Shown piece after piece: positions 17,144 through 26,171 of a stretch of 64,000 bases of DNA. The DNA is from Winogradskyella litoriviva. GTDB taxonomy: Bacteria > Bacteroidota > Bacteroidia > Flavobacteriales > Flavobacteriaceae. The position numbers and the translations under genes were made by a program. The stretch is from contig NZ_JABRWQ010000001.1 of the NCBI RefSeq assembly GCF_013249065.1, positions 124,001-188,000 of the forward strand. The letters run 5' to 3'. Position 1 is the first letter of the stretch. Every line of letters starts with the position of its first letter. The notes beneath the pieces were generated by a model, which had not been told where the DNA came from, searched no databases, and saw only the letters and a program-made list of their open reading frames with translations.

Positions 17144-18127
17144 ATGAAAAAATTAGAAATAGGAATCATTGGAGGAGCAGGTTATACGGCTGGAGAGTTA
17201 CTTAGATTATTAATTAACCATCCTAAAACTAACATCAATTTTGTATTTAGCACATCTAATGCAGGCAACAAAATATACAAAGTACATCAAGATTTAATTG
17301 GTGCTACGGACTTAGAATTTACGAGCAGCATCAATTCAGAAGTCGATGTCTTATTCTTGTGTTTAGGCCATGGAAATTCTACTGCTTTTCTTGAAAAAAA
17401 CTCATTTTCAGACCACACTAAAATTATCGATTTAAGTAATGATTTCAGATTAGTAGCTGATAAAAATTTTGAAGGAAAAGAATTCGTTTACGGCTTACCA
17501 GAATTGAATAAAGACGCTATCGAACAGGCGAATTACATTGCAAATCCTGGTTGTTTTGCAACAGCCATTCAACTAGCGTTATTACCATTAGCAAAAGCAG
17601 AAGTATTGCAAAACGATGTGCACATCAATGCCGTAACTGGTGCCACAGGTGCAGGAACATCGCTATCAAAAACCACTCATTTTACGTGGAGAGATAATAA
17701 TTTTTCGCATTACAAAGCATTTACACATCAGCATTTAGGAGAAATCAATCAAACGGTTAACCAATTGCAATCTGGTTTTAATTCTGATATCAACTTTATG
17801 CCAAATCGTGGTAATTTTTCAAGAGGCATTTTTGCAACGCTTTACACCAAATTTGAAGGCACATTAGAAGACGCCAAACAATTATATAAAGATTATTATA
17901 AAGATGCCGTTTTCACAATTATTTCAGATGAAGACATTCATTTAAAACAAGCTGTGAATACTAATAAATGTATCCTTCATTTACACAAACACGAAGGAAA
18001 ATTATTAGTTACTAGTGTCATCGATAATTTATTAAAAGGCGCTTCCGGACAAGCGATTCATAACATGAATTTAATGTTTGGTTTTGAAGAAACAGAAGGT
18101 TTACTATTAAAGGCAAATTATTTTTAA
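17144..18127 (+). CDS. argC: N-acyl-gamma-glutamyl-phosphate reductase
   Basis: This 327-residue NADPH-dependent enzyme reduces the acylglutamyl phosphate made by ArgB to the semialdehyde. The N-terminal Rossmann motif is GIIGGAGYTAGELLRLL. The catalytic Cys lies in NYIANPGCFATAIQLALLP. A conserved His-rich segment is FTHQHLGEIN, and NFMPNRGNFSRGIFATLY-like residues follow. Length is normal for the type I ArgC. It is separated from argG by 140 bp filled with repeats, yet it is codirectional and in the same pathway. Confidence 0.95.
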   Translation: MKKLEIGIIGGAGYTAGELLRLLINHPKTNINFVFSTSNAGNKIYKVHQDLIGATDLEFTSSINSEVDVLFLCLGHGNSTAFLEKNSFSDHTKIIDLSNDFRLVADKNFEGKEFVYGLPELNKDAIEQANYIANPGCFATAIQLALLPLAKAEVLQNDVHINAVTGATGAGTSLSKTTHFTWRDNNFSHYKAFTHQHLGEINQTVNQLQSGFNSDINFMPNRGNFSRGIFATLYTKFEGTLEDAKQLYKDYYKDAVFTIISDEDIHLKQAVNTNKCILHLHKHEGKLLVTSVIDNLLKGASGQAIHNMNLMFGFEETEGLLLKANYF

Positions 18128-18132
18128 ACTTC

Positions 18133-18203
18133 TGTCATTCCTGCTAAGGCAGGAATCCACTCGTATAAAAAAACAAATAGATTCCTGCCTTCGCAGGAAT
18201 AAC
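18133..18203 (+). repeat. GTCATTCCTGC-family palindromic repeat pair, argC-proC
   Basis: TGTCATTCCTGCTAAGGCAG starts one unit and its inverted partner ATTCCTGCCTTCGCAGGAAT ends the pair (18181-18200). The two face each other across about 20 bases. The same pair occurs at 23165-23242 and 50364-50437 and in diverged form at 21242-21308. Confidence 0.75.
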
Positions 18204-18216
18204 AATAAAGAATAAT

Positions 18217-19017
18217 ATGAAAATAGCAATCATAGGAACAGGAAACTTAGGAAAGTCCATTGCAAAAGGGCTCATTACTAATAATGCTATCACAACATTA
18301 TATTTAACTAAGCGAAACTTGGAGGATATTCAAGATTTAGAAGGTTATAAAAATGTGTATCTCACTACAGACAATATTGAAGCAGTAAACCAATCTGACA
18401 TTTTAATATTTGCGATTCAACCACGGCATTTTGAAACTATCTTAAATGATATTAAACCATATTTAACGGAAAATCATGTTTTAATTTCTACAATTACTGG
18501 ATTCTTAATTCCGAAAATAGAAACTATTGTTGGTACAGACCAATTCATCATTAGAGCTATGCCAAATACAGCCATCGCTGTTGGTAAATCTATGACCTGT
18601 ATGTGTAGTAATGAAAAAGGTGCAAAACGCCTTAAAATTGCAGAAGCTATTTTTGATAGATTAGGACATACCTTGGCTATTCCTGAATCGCAAATGCAAG
18701 CAGCTACTGTGGTTTGTGCTAGTGGAATTGCATTTTGGATGCGTCTAATTAGAGCAACAACACAAGCTGCTATTCAGTTAGGTTTTGATGCTAAAGAAGC
18801 ACAAGAACTAGCCATGTACACCAGTGAAGGTGCAGCAAGTTTATTAATTACAAATGGTAATCATCCTGAGGAAGAAATTGATAGAGTTACAACACCAAAA
18901 GGTTGTACTATTGAAGGACTCAACGAGATGGAACACAAAGGACTGAGCTCTTCTCTTATTCAAGGTATGGTAGCTTCATTTAATAAAATTAATAACATTA
19001 AAAAAGAGCAGATTTAA
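18217..19017 (+). CDS. proC: Pyrroline-5-carboxylate reductase
   Basis: This 266-residue enzyme makes proline from pyrroline-5-carboxylate with NAD(P)H. The N-terminal motif is IAIIGTGNLGKSIAKGL, and the ProC signature near the C terminus reads VTTPKGCTIEGLNEMEHKGL. RAMPNTAIAVGKSM (about 107-121) is the substrate region. It is embedded in the arginine operon, which ties proline to the same glutamate-derived supply. Length matches the family. Confidence 0.95.
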   Translation: MKIAIIGTGNLGKSIAKGLITNNAITTLYLTKRNLEDIQDLEGYKNVYLTTDNIEAVNQSDILIFAIQPRHFETILNDIKPYLTENHVLISTITGFLIPKIETIVGTDQFIIRAMPNTAIAVGKSMTCMCSNEKGAKRLKIAEAIFDRLGHTLAIPESQMQAATVVCASGIAFWMRLIRATTQAAIQLGFDAKEAQELAMYTSEGAASLLITNGNHPEEEIDRVTTPKGCTIEGLNEMEHKGLSSSLIQGMVASFNKINNIKKEQI

Positions 19018-19023
19018 TATAGA

Positions 19024-19098
19024 TGACCTGCAAGCCCTTGACGACCTTGTAGGCATTAAACTAAAAATCAAACCTACAAGGTTTTTGAAACCTTGCAG
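19024..19098 (+). repeat. Two CCTGCAAG-family palindromes between proC and argD
   Basis: Unit a spans 19024-19053 (GACCTGCAAGCCCTTGACGA onward) and is degenerate. Unit b spans 19071-19098 (AACCTACAAGGTTTTTGAAA onward) in the opposite orientation and is nearly perfect. Together they fill the gap. Confidence 0.7.
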
Positions 19099-19115
19099 AA
19101 TAAAGTAACAACAAT

Positions 19116-20249
19116 ATGAGTTTATTTAATGTTTACCCACTTTTCGACATTACACCAGTAAGTGCTAATGACATCTACGTTTACGATGATAAAAATGTGG
19201 AATATTTAGATTTATATGGTGGACACGCAGTCATTTCTATAGGACATTCGCATCCAAAATATGTTTCTGCTATTTCTAATCAAGTCAGCAAACTTGGTTT
19301 TTATAGTAATGCCATTCAAAATCCGATGCAAGTTGAATTAGCGGATAAGCTTGAAGCTTTATCTGGCTGTAAAGACTACCAATTATTTTTATGTAATTCT
19401 GGTGCCGAAGCCAATGAGAATGCTTTAAAATTAGCATCCTTTCATAATGGTAAATCCAAAGTGCTAGCATTTAAAAATTCGTTTCACGGTAGAACATCTG
19501 CGGCTGTAGCCGCTACTGACAATCCAAAAATTGTAGCACCAATAAATGCGCAACAACAAGTTGATTTCGTTGAACTTGGAGATTTACAAGCTGTTGAATC
19601 TATATTAAAACAAAATGAAACTTGTGCTGTTATTGTTGAATTTATTCAAGGAGTTGGAGGTTTAGACCAAAGTACAACGGAATTCTATCAAGGATTAGGC
19701 AAGCTTTGCAAACAATACAATACCGCTTTAATTGCAGACGAAGTACAATCAGGATTTGGCAGAACTGGAGACTTTTTCGCTTTTCAAAAACACAATATTA
19801 CACCAGATATTATTTCTATAGCCAAAGGCATGGGAAATGGCTTTCCTGTTGGTGGCATATTAATTCACCCATCCATTGAAGCGTCTTTTGGTTTATTAGG
19901 AACAACATTTGGTGGTAATCATTTGGCTTGTGCTGCTACGCTTTCAGTTTTAGAAGTTCTAGAGGAAGAAAAACTCATGGATAATGCTAATACTATTTCA
20001 GATTATTTTCAAGAGAAAGCCAAGTCTTTACCACGGTTAAAATCGATTAAAGGAAGAGGATTAATGCTGGGCTTAGAGTTCGATTTTCCTATTTCAGAAT
20101 TACGTAAAAAACTCATTTTCGACCATCATATATTTACAGGAAGTGCTAAAAATCCTAATCTAATTAGAATACTTCCGCCATTAACCATTCAGAAGAAACA
20201 TATTGACGTGTTTTTTGAAGCTTTAGAAAAAGAATTAAATAGCATTTAA
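19116..20249 (+). CDS. argD: Acyl-ornithine aminotransferase (class III)
   Basis: This 377-residue PLP enzyme converts N-acylglutamate semialdehyde to N-acylornithine. Signatures seen: LYGGHAVISIGHSHPKYV, the phosphate loop CNSGAEANENALKLA, FHGRTSAAVAAT, the aspartate in LIADEVQSGFGRTG, and the Schiff-base Lys in ISIAKGMGNGFPVGG. The acyl group is probably succinyl, judged from the next gene. It is followed by argF' after 6 bp. Confidence 0.93.
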   Translation: MSLFNVYPLFDITPVSANDIYVYDDKNVEYLDLYGGHAVISIGHSHPKYVSAISNQVSKLGFYSNAIQNPMQVELADKLEALSGCKDYQLFLCNSGAEANENALKLASFHNGKSKVLAFKNSFHGRTSAAVAATDNPKIVAPINAQQQVDFVELGDLQAVESILKQNETCAVIVEFIQGVGGLDQSTTEFYQGLGKLCKQYNTALIADEVQSGFGRTGDFFAFQKHNITPDIISIAKGMGNGFPVGGILIHPSIEASFGLLGTTFGGNHLACAATLSVLEVLEEEKLMDNANTISDYFQEKAKSLPRLKSIKGRGLMLGLEFDFPISELRKKLIFDHHIFTGSAKNPNLIRILPPLTIQKKHIDVFFEALEKELNSI

Positions 20250-20255
20250 TCAGAG

Positions 20256-21191
20256 ATGAAAAATTACACCAAAATAAAAGACATTTCTAACCTTTCAGAA
20301 ACTATTAAGGATGCCATTTTATTAAAAATGAATCCTTTTGAATTTCAAGATTTAGGAAAACACAAAACCTTAGTGATGCTATTTTTTAATTCGAGTTTAA
20401 GAACCCGATTAAGTACTGAAAAAGCCGCAAAAAACTTGGGCATGGAAGTGATGATGTTAAACATCAATGATGCTTGGAATTTAGAATTTGAAGATGGCAC
20501 TATCATGAATATGGATAAATCCGAGCACATTAAGGAAGCCGCACAAGTGATTTCTCAATATGCAGATGTTATTGCTGTAAGAGCATTTCCAACACTTGAA
20601 GATAAAGCTAAAGACGAATCAGAATATATTCTCAATAACTTTAAAAAATATGCAACCGTTCCTATCATAAACATGGAAAGTGCTACAGCGCATCCTTTAC
20701 AAGCCTTAGCAGATGCTATAACCATTACCGAACTTACGGAAAAAGCAAAACCGAAAGTCGTTTTGTCTTGGGCACCACATCCAAAAGCACTACCACAAGC
20801 GGTAGCGAATTCGTTTATAGAAATGATGCAAGAACTGGAAGTAGATTTAACCATCACACATCCAAAAGGTTACGAACTCAGTAAAGAAATCACTAAAAAC
20901 ACACCCATAAACCACAATCAAGAAGACGCTTTAAAAGATGCCGATTTTGTGTACGTAAAAAACTGGAGCAGTTATAACGATTATGGTAAAGTCTTAAATC
21001 AAGATGACAATTGGATGCTTACTAAAGCTAAATTAGGACATGCGAAATTTATGCATTGCTTACCTGTAAGACGAAATGTAATTGTTGAAGATGCCGTTTT
21101 AGATAGCGAACAATCTGTGGTTATTAAACAAGCAAACAATAGAACATATGCTGCGCAAGTAGTGTTGAAGCAGATATTAGAGGGTTTATAA
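20256..21191 (+). CDS. argF': N-succinylornithine-type transcarbamylase
   Basis: This 311-residue enzyme transfers carbamoyl to N-acylornithine. The carbamoyl-phosphate motif is SSLRTR (46-51) and the C-terminal motif is HCLPVRR. It aligns closely with the Bacteroides fragilis succinylornithine transcarbamylase as I remember it (NSSLRTRLST, LPQAVANSF, FMHCLPVRRN). The specificity residue is Pro90 in that enzyme and Glu92 in the Xanthomonas acetylornithine enzyme; here it is Ser89 (DKSEH). Published E92S, E92P, E92A and E92V mutants switch the Xanthomonas enzyme to succinylornithine, so I infer succinyl specificity. Confidence 0.88.
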   Translation: MKNYTKIKDISNLSETIKDAILLKMNPFEFQDLGKHKTLVMLFFNSSLRTRLSTEKAAKNLGMEVMMLNINDAWNLEFEDGTIMNMDKSEHIKEAAQVISQYADVIAVRAFPTLEDKAKDESEYILNNFKKYATVPIINMESATAHPLQALADAITITELTEKAKPKVVLSWAPHPKALPQAVANSFIEMMQELEVDLTITHPKGYELSKEITKNTPINHNQEDALKDADFVYVKNWSSYNDYGKVLNQDDNWMLTKAKLGHAKFMHCLPVRRNVIVEDAVLDSEQSVVIKQANNRTYAAQVVLKQILEGL

Positions 21192-21203
21192 ATTATTATG
21201 TCC

Positions 21204-21234
21204 GACCTGCAAGGTTTCAAAAACCTTGTAGGTC
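21204..21234 (+). repeat. CCTGCAAG-family palindrome between argF' and argB
   Basis: A near-perfect 31-base palindrome GACCTGCAAGGTTTC/...AAACCTTGTAGGTC. It is the same unit as at 17060-17086. Confidence 0.75.
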
Positions 21235-21241
21235 TAATTCA

Positions 21242-21308
21242 TTGTCATTACCGCGTAAGCAGGAATCCATAATCAACAAATGTGGATTCCCGTTTTCACG
21301 GGAATGAC
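21242..21308 (+). repeat. GTCATT-family repeat pair between argF' and argB
   Basis: The first half (TTGTCATTACCGCGTAAGCA) is diverged and the second half (GGATTCCCGTTTTCACGGGA, then ATGAC) is a well-formed palindrome. Read through, the second half encodes DSRFHGNDKK ahead of argB, which could mislead start calling. Confidence 0.7.
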
Positions 21309-21323
21309 AAAAAAGACAATAAA

Positions 21324-22100
21324 ATGAAAACAATAAAAGTCATAAAAATAGGTGGAAATATAATAGACAATGAAGAAGCTTTAGCCGCATTCATCAAAAA
21401 TTTTGCAGCCATTTCTGACCCCAAAGTTTTAATACATGGAGGTGGAAAATTGGCAACAAAATTAGCCGAACAAATGAACATTCCTGTGCAAATGAACGAA
21501 GGCAGACGGATTACAGATGCTGACACTTTAGATATCATCACCATGGTTTACGCTGGTAAAATCAACAAGAATATTGTAGCACAATTACAAGCCAATAATT
21601 GTAATGCTATTGGTTTTTCTGGTGCAGATGGCAATACTATTATTTCAGAAAAACGACCTATTAAAACCATAGATTACGGTTTTGTTGGCGATGTAAAAAA
21701 AGTAAACACAGATGCTTTAGAAGTTTTACTGAATAACAACATTACACCAGTATTTTGCGCAATTTCACATGATGAAAACGGACAATTACTCAATACCAAT
21801 GCCGACACCATTGCTTCAGAATTAGCGATTGGCTTATCTACCATTTTCAACACCGAATTATACTATTGTTTCGAGAAAAATGGTGTTTTAAAAGATGTAG
21901 AAAATGAGGATTCCGTTATCGAAAACATCAAAACTGAAAGCTATAAAATTTTAAAAGAAAACAATATCATATTCGAAGGCATGTTGCCGAAATTAGACAA
22001 CTGTTTTCATGCTATAAATAAAAACGTTAAAAAAGTTTGTATCGGAAAATCAGATATGCTTTTCAATACCAACATTAAACACACAACCATAACACAATGA
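21324..22100 (+). CDS. argB: N-acylglutamate kinase
   Basis: I take the ATG at 21324 (258 residues), because the kinase fold starts at once with IKVIKIGGNIIDNEEAL. An in-frame ATG at 21282 would add only 14 residues encoded by the preceding repeat. Other signatures: LIHGGGKLATKLAEQM (nucleotide loop) and GRRITDADTLDIITMVYAG (acylglutamate binding), then GFSGADGNTI. It phosphorylates N-acylglutamate. The gene overlaps argE by 4 bp (ATGA), giving translational coupling. Confidence 0.93.
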   Translation: MKTIKVIKIGGNIIDNEEALAAFIKNFAAISDPKVLIHGGGKLATKLAEQMNIPVQMNEGRRITDADTLDIITMVYAGKINKNIVAQLQANNCNAIGFSGADGNTIISEKRPIKTIDYGFVGDVKKVNTDALEVLLNNNITPVFCAISHDENGQLLNTNADTIASELAIGLSTIFNTELYYCFEKNGVLKDVENEDSVIENIKTESYKILKENNIIFEGMLPKLDNCFHAINKNVKKVCIGKSDMLFNTNIKHTTITQ

Positions 22101-23158
22101 TTGAAAAACTAACTCAAGAAGCTATTGCTTTATTAAAGCAACTCATAGAAACCCAGTCATTTTCTTCTGAAGAAGATAACACGGCTTTGCTCATTGAAAA
22201 TTGGTTTACAACACATAATGTACCTTTTAAAAGAAACAATCATAACATTTGGGCAACCAACAAATATTTTGATGACAGCAAACCAACACTACTATTAAAT
22301 TCGCATCACGATACTGTAAAACCAAACAAAGGCTACACCAAAGACCCATTTAAAGCTATTGTACAGGACGGCAAATTATACGGTTTAGGTAGTAATGACG
22401 CAGGCGGTTGCTTGGTCTCTTTAATCGCAACATTTACGTATTTCTATGAAAAAAAAGACCTCAACTACAACCTAGTTATTGTGGCATCTGCGGAAGAAGA
22501 AAGTAGCGGACCCAACGGACTAAATAGCATGTTAAGCATCATCCCTAAAATTGATGTAGCTATTGTGGGAGAGCCAACCTTAATGAATTTAGCTGTTGCA
22601 GAAAAAGGCTTAGTGGTTTTTGATGCCAAAGTAAAAGGAACTGCTAGCCATGCAGCACATCCAAATAACGATAATGCTATTTATAACACGATTACCGTTT
22701 TAAAATGGTTTCAAGATTATAAATTTGAAAGAAAATCACCAGTTTTAGGTGATGTAAAAATGACAGTTACACAGATTAATGCAGGTAAACAACACAATGC
22801 AGTGCCTGCTGAAGTTGATTTAGTTATTGATGTACGTGTAAATGATAAGTACACCAATCAAGAAATTGCTGATATTTTAACTCAGAAATCGCCATGTTCA
22901 TCAATTGCAGCACGAAGCTTAAGATTAAATTCATCCTCAATTTCTAGTAATCATGAATTAGTAAAAGCCGGAATTGAATTAGGTAGAGAAACTTACGGTT
23001 CGCCTACACTTTCTGATCAATCTGTTTTAACTTGTCAGTCCTTAAAATTAGGACCAGGAGATAGCACACGTTCGCACACAGCAGATGAGTTTATTTATTT
23101 AGCTGAGATTGAGGAAGGTGTTGATTTGTATATTAAGTTGTTAGAGAAGGTATTGTAA
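22097..23158 (+). CDS. argE: N-acylornithine/N-acylcitrulline deacylase (M20 peptidase)
   Basis: This 353-residue metallohydrolase has the M20 metal-site motifs LLLNSHHDTVKP, GLGSNDAGGCLVSL, SAEEESSGPNGL and GEPT. The dimerisation domain begins near KGTASHAAHPNNDNA. It removes the acyl group at the end of the linear arginine route. With a succinylornithine-type transcarbamylase in the pathway, its true substrate is probably N-succinylcitrulline, which is inference. The start overlaps the argB end. Confidence 0.9.
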   Translation: MIEKLTQEAIALLKQLIETQSFSSEEDNTALLIENWFTTHNVPFKRNNHNIWATNKYFDDSKPTLLLNSHHDTVKPNKGYTKDPFKAIVQDGKLYGLGSNDAGGCLVSLIATFTYFYEKKDLNYNLVIVASAEEESSGPNGLNSMLSIIPKIDVAIVGEPTLMNLAVAEKGLVVFDAKVKGTASHAAHPNNDNAIYNTITVLKWFQDYKFERKSPVLGDVKMTVTQINAGKQHNAVPAEVDLVIDVRVNDKYTNQEIADILTQKSPCSSIAARSLRLNSSSISSNHELVKAGIELGRETYGSPTLSDQSVLTCQSLKLGPGDSTRSHTADEFIYLAEIEEGVDLYIKLLEKVL

Positions 23159-23164
23159 CGATAC

Positions 23165-23298
23165 TGTCATTCCTGCGAAGGCAGGAATCCACAAAAAAAA
23201 CTGAAATTTAAAAAATAGATTCCTGCCTTCGCAGGAATGACAAAAGAATAAAAGTTTAACTAAAAATGAAGGCAGAGATTCCTGCCTTCGCAGGAATA
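23165..23298 (+). repeat. GTCATTCCTGC-family repeats between argE and argH
   Basis: A full face-to-face pair (23165-23242: TGTCATTCCTGCGAAGGCAG ... TTCCTGCCTTCGCAGGAATG) is followed by a half unit (23275-23298, AGATTCCTGCCTTCGCAGGA). The half unit ends 2 bp before the argH ATG, so the palindrome occupies the ribosome-binding region. Confidence 0.8.
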
Positions 23299-23300
23299 TT

Positions 23301-24575
23301 ATGAAACTTTGGGACAAAGGATTTTCAATAGATAAAAAAATAGAATTATTTACCGTTGGTAACGACAGAGAAATTGACATGCATATTGCAAAATACGATG
23401 TGCAAGCCTCTTTAGCGCATGCCATTATGTTAGAATCTATTGGGATTATAACTACGGATGAATTAGAACAATTAAAATCAGGATTAAAAGTTTTAGCAGA
23501 ATCTATTGAAGCTGGAACATTTGTAATTGAAGATACCTTTGAAGATGTACATTCTAAAATTGAACATGAGCTCACAAAAACTTTAGGCGACGTCGGAAAG
23601 AAAATACACACCGCACGTTCTCGAAACGACCAAGTTTTAGTAGCACTTCAACTTTACTATAAAGAGAACCTTCAAATCATAAATGAAAAAACGAAGACGT
23701 TTTTCGATACACTTTTAGGCCTTGCTGAAACTCATAAAACCAAACTTTTACCTGGTTATACACATTTGCAAGTTGCGATGCCATCCTCTTTTGGATTATG
23801 GTTTTCTGCCTATGCGGAATTATTAATCGATGATGTTTATGTATTAAATGCCGTTTCAAAAATTACAGACCAAAATGTTTTAGGTTCGGCTGCTGGTTAT
23901 GGAAGTTCATTTCCTATTAATAGAAATATTACGACCAAAGAATTAGGGTTTTCAACTTTAAAATATAATGTAGTTGCTGCGCAATTAAGTAGAGGAAAAA
24001 GCGAGCGTGCCATTGCTAGTGCCTTAGGTGGACTATGCAATACTATGGCACGTTTTGCCATGGATATTTGTTTATATATGAGTCAGAATTTTGGGTTTAT
24101 TATGTTTCCTGATGAATTAACCACAGGAAGTAGCATTATGCCACATAAGAAGAATCCTGATGTGTTTGAACTAATTAGAGGTAAGTGTAATAAGATTCAA
24201 GCATTACATTCTGAAATGTTATTAATCACTAATAATTTACCAAGTGGTTACCACAGAGATTTTCAATTGTTGAAAGAAAACATCATCAATGCTTTTGAAG
24301 ATGTAAAAGATATTTTGGACATCTTTACTTATTCCATACAGCAAATCATTGTAAAAAATATTGACCTCAACGATGAAAAATACCAATACCTATTTACGGT
24401 AGATAGTATAAATAATTTAGTGGTTGATGGCATGAGTTTTAGAGAAGCCTATCAAAAAATTGGTAGCCAAGTACAAGCAGGAACTTATAAACCAGATTTA
24501 GGAAAAGAACACTCACACATAGGCAGTATTCATAATTTGTGTTTGGATGACATTAGAGCTAAGTTTCCTCATTAG
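23301..24575 (+). CDS. argH: Argininosuccinate lyase
   Basis: This 424-residue enzyme splits argininosuccinate into arginine and fumarate. The fumarase-superfamily signature is GSSIMPHKKNPDVFE (about residues 276-290). Others are HTARSRNDQVLVALQLY and PGYTHLQVAMPSSFGLW. Length is slightly short compared with E. coli ArgH but typical of Bacteroidota. It is the last gene of the arg operon and is followed by a strong terminator. Confidence 0.95.
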   Translation: MKLWDKGFSIDKKIELFTVGNDREIDMHIAKYDVQASLAHAIMLESIGIITTDELEQLKSGLKVLAESIEAGTFVIEDTFEDVHSKIEHELTKTLGDVGKKIHTARSRNDQVLVALQLYYKENLQIINEKTKTFFDTLLGLAETHKTKLLPGYTHLQVAMPSSFGLWFSAYAELLIDDVYVLNAVSKITDQNVLGSAAGYGSSFPINRNITTKELGFSTLKYNVVAAQLSRGKSERAIASALGGLCNTMARFAMDICLYMSQNFGFIMFPDELTTGSSIMPHKKNPDVFELIRGKCNKIQALHSEMLLITNNLPSGYHRDFQLLKENIINAFEDVKDILDIFTYSIQQIIVKNIDLNDEKYQYLFTVDSINNLVVDGMSFREAYQKIGSQVQAGTYKPDLGKEHSHIGSIHNLCLDDIRAKFPH

Positions 24576-24608
24576 AATCTTTTACTAATATTAACTTTAT
24601 CCTATAAA

Positions 24609-24634
24609 AAAAGCATCTGTTTCCAGATGCTTTT
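24609..24634. terminator. Bidirectional terminator between argH and gltD
   Basis: AAAAGCATCTG (24609-24619) and CAGATGCTTTT (24624-24634) form a perfect 11-bp stem with loop TTTC. A/T runs on both sides allow it to serve argH (plus) and gltD (minus). Confidence 0.9.
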
Positions 24635-24703
24635 ATATTCTACCCTAACACAGACTTACCCTTAAGATTTTATAGTAGTAGAAATTTATTTATTCAGTTT
24701 TAA

Positions 24704-26167
24704 TTATAGTCCAACCAAATCACCTTCTTCATTTTTAGTAGCTAAATCAGATTTACCCATTAGGTAAATATCAACTTGACGAGCCGCTTCTCTACCTTCT
24801 GAAATGGCCCAAACAATAAGAGATTGCCCTCTTCTCATATCTCCAGCTGTAAATATATTTGGAATATTAGTTTGATATTTTCCGTATTCAGCTTTGTAAT
24901 TAGAACGTACATCTCTTTCTAAACCTAACTTTTCTGCTAATGTACTTTCTGGTCCAGTAAAACCAAGAGCCAATAATGCTAAATCGCATTTCCAAGTTTT
25001 TTCAGTACCAGCAATTTCTATTAACTTAGGACGTTCTCCTGGCACCATTTCCCATTCTACATTTACTGTTTTTAGGGCCGTTAGTTTTCCTTTAGCATTA
25101 GTTACAAACTCTTTAGTGTTAATTAACCAATTACGCTCAACACCTTCTTTGTGGGATGTTGAAGTTTTTAACTGCAGTGGCCAATATGGCCATGGAGTCG
25201 TTGACGAACGATGTCCTGGTGGCTTTGGCATAATTTCAAAATTCACTACCGATTTTGCACCTTGACGATTAGATGTACCAATACAGTCACTTCCTGTATC
25301 TCCACCTCCAATGACTATAACATTCTTGCCTGTTGCTAAAACTTGATTTTTTACTTTCTGTCCAAAAACTACTTTAGTCTGTTGTGTTAAAAAATCCATG
25401 GCTTGCACTACTCCATCTGCATCGATTCCTGGAGTTGGTAAACTTCTTCGTTCTGTTGCACCACCACAAAGGACTATAGCATCAAACTTTTTTAATTCTT
25501 CAACATCGTAATTTACACCAACATTAACATTGGTTTTAAACACAATACCTTCAGCTTCCAAAATGGCTAAACGACGATCAATGATGCCTTTTTCCATTTT
25601 AAAATTTGGAATTCCATAGCGTAACAATCCACCAATAGCATCATCACGTTCAAAAACAGTTACGGTATGACCAGCTCTATTTAATTGTTGTGCAGCCGCT
25701 AAACCAGCTGGTCCAGAACCAACAACAGCAATGGTTTTTCCTGTTCTTACTTTTGGCGGCTGTGGCTTTATCCAGCCTTCTTTAAAAGCGCGTTCTACAA
25801 TACTTTTCTCAATATTCTCTATAGACACTGGATCCTCAATAATCCCTAAAACACATGCTTGCTCACATGGCGCAGGACATAAACGCCCTGTAAACTCCGG
25901 GAAGTTATTAGTGGAGTGCAAAATCCATGATGCTTTTTGCCATTCACCTTGGTGAACCATATGATTAAAATCTGGAATTAGATTACCAAGCGGACAACCA
26001 CTATGACAAAATGGAATTCCACAATCCATACAACGCGACCCTTGTTCGGTCATGTCTTTATCCTTTAAAGGAACCGTGAATTCATTATAATGTTTTACAC
26101 GATCCTTTACTGGCTTGTATGATTCATCTTTTCTTTCGAATTCTTTAAAACCTGTTACTTTTCCCAT
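24704..26167 (-). CDS. gltD: Glutamate synthase (NADPH) small subunit
   Basis: This 487-residue flavoprotein passes electrons from NADPH to GltB. The N-terminal Fe-S cysteines are in CMDCGIPFCHSGCPLGNLIPD and CPAPCEQACVLG. The FAD site is VGSGPAGLAAAQQLNRAGH and the NADPH site is VIGGGDTGSDCIGTSNRQGA. The C-terminal GDMRRGQSLIVWAISEGREAA completes the FAD domain. It follows gltB with a 4-bp gap, so the two form one transcript. Confidence 0.97.
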   Translation of the reverse strand: MGKVTGFKEFERKDESYKPVKDRVKHYNEFTVPLKDKDMTEQGSRCMDCGIPFCHSGCPLGNLIPDFNHMVHQGEWQKASWILHSTNNFPEFTGRLCPAPCEQACVLGIIEDPVSIENIEKSIVERAFKEGWIKPQPPKVRTGKTIAVVGSGPAGLAAAQQLNRAGHTVTVFERDDAIGGLLRYGIPNFKMEKGIIDRRLAILEAEGIVFKTNVNVGVNYDVEELKKFDAIVLCGGATERRSLPTPGIDADGVVQAMDFLTQQTKVVFGQKVKNQVLATGKNVIVIGGGDTGSDCIGTSNRQGAKSVVNFEIMPKPPGHRSSTTPWPYWPLQLKTSTSHKEGVERNWLINTKEFVTNAKGKLTALKTVNVEWEMVPGERPKLIEIAGTEKTWKCDLALLALGFTGPESTLAEKLGLERDVRSNYKAEYGKYQTNIPNIFTAGDMRRGQSLIVWAISEGREAARQVDIYLMGKSDLATKNEEGDLVGL

Positions 26168-26171
26168 TGTC

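Noticed and set aside
21282..21323. Upstream start giving argB a 14-residue N-terminal extension
   Set aside because: The extension is encoded by the GTCATT-family repeat and precedes the kinase fold; the ATG at 21324 fits the family.
11751..23298. CRISPR array, judged from several short repeats
   Set aside because: The repeats are palindromic, irregularly spaced, lie singly or in pairs between genes, and no cas genes are present.
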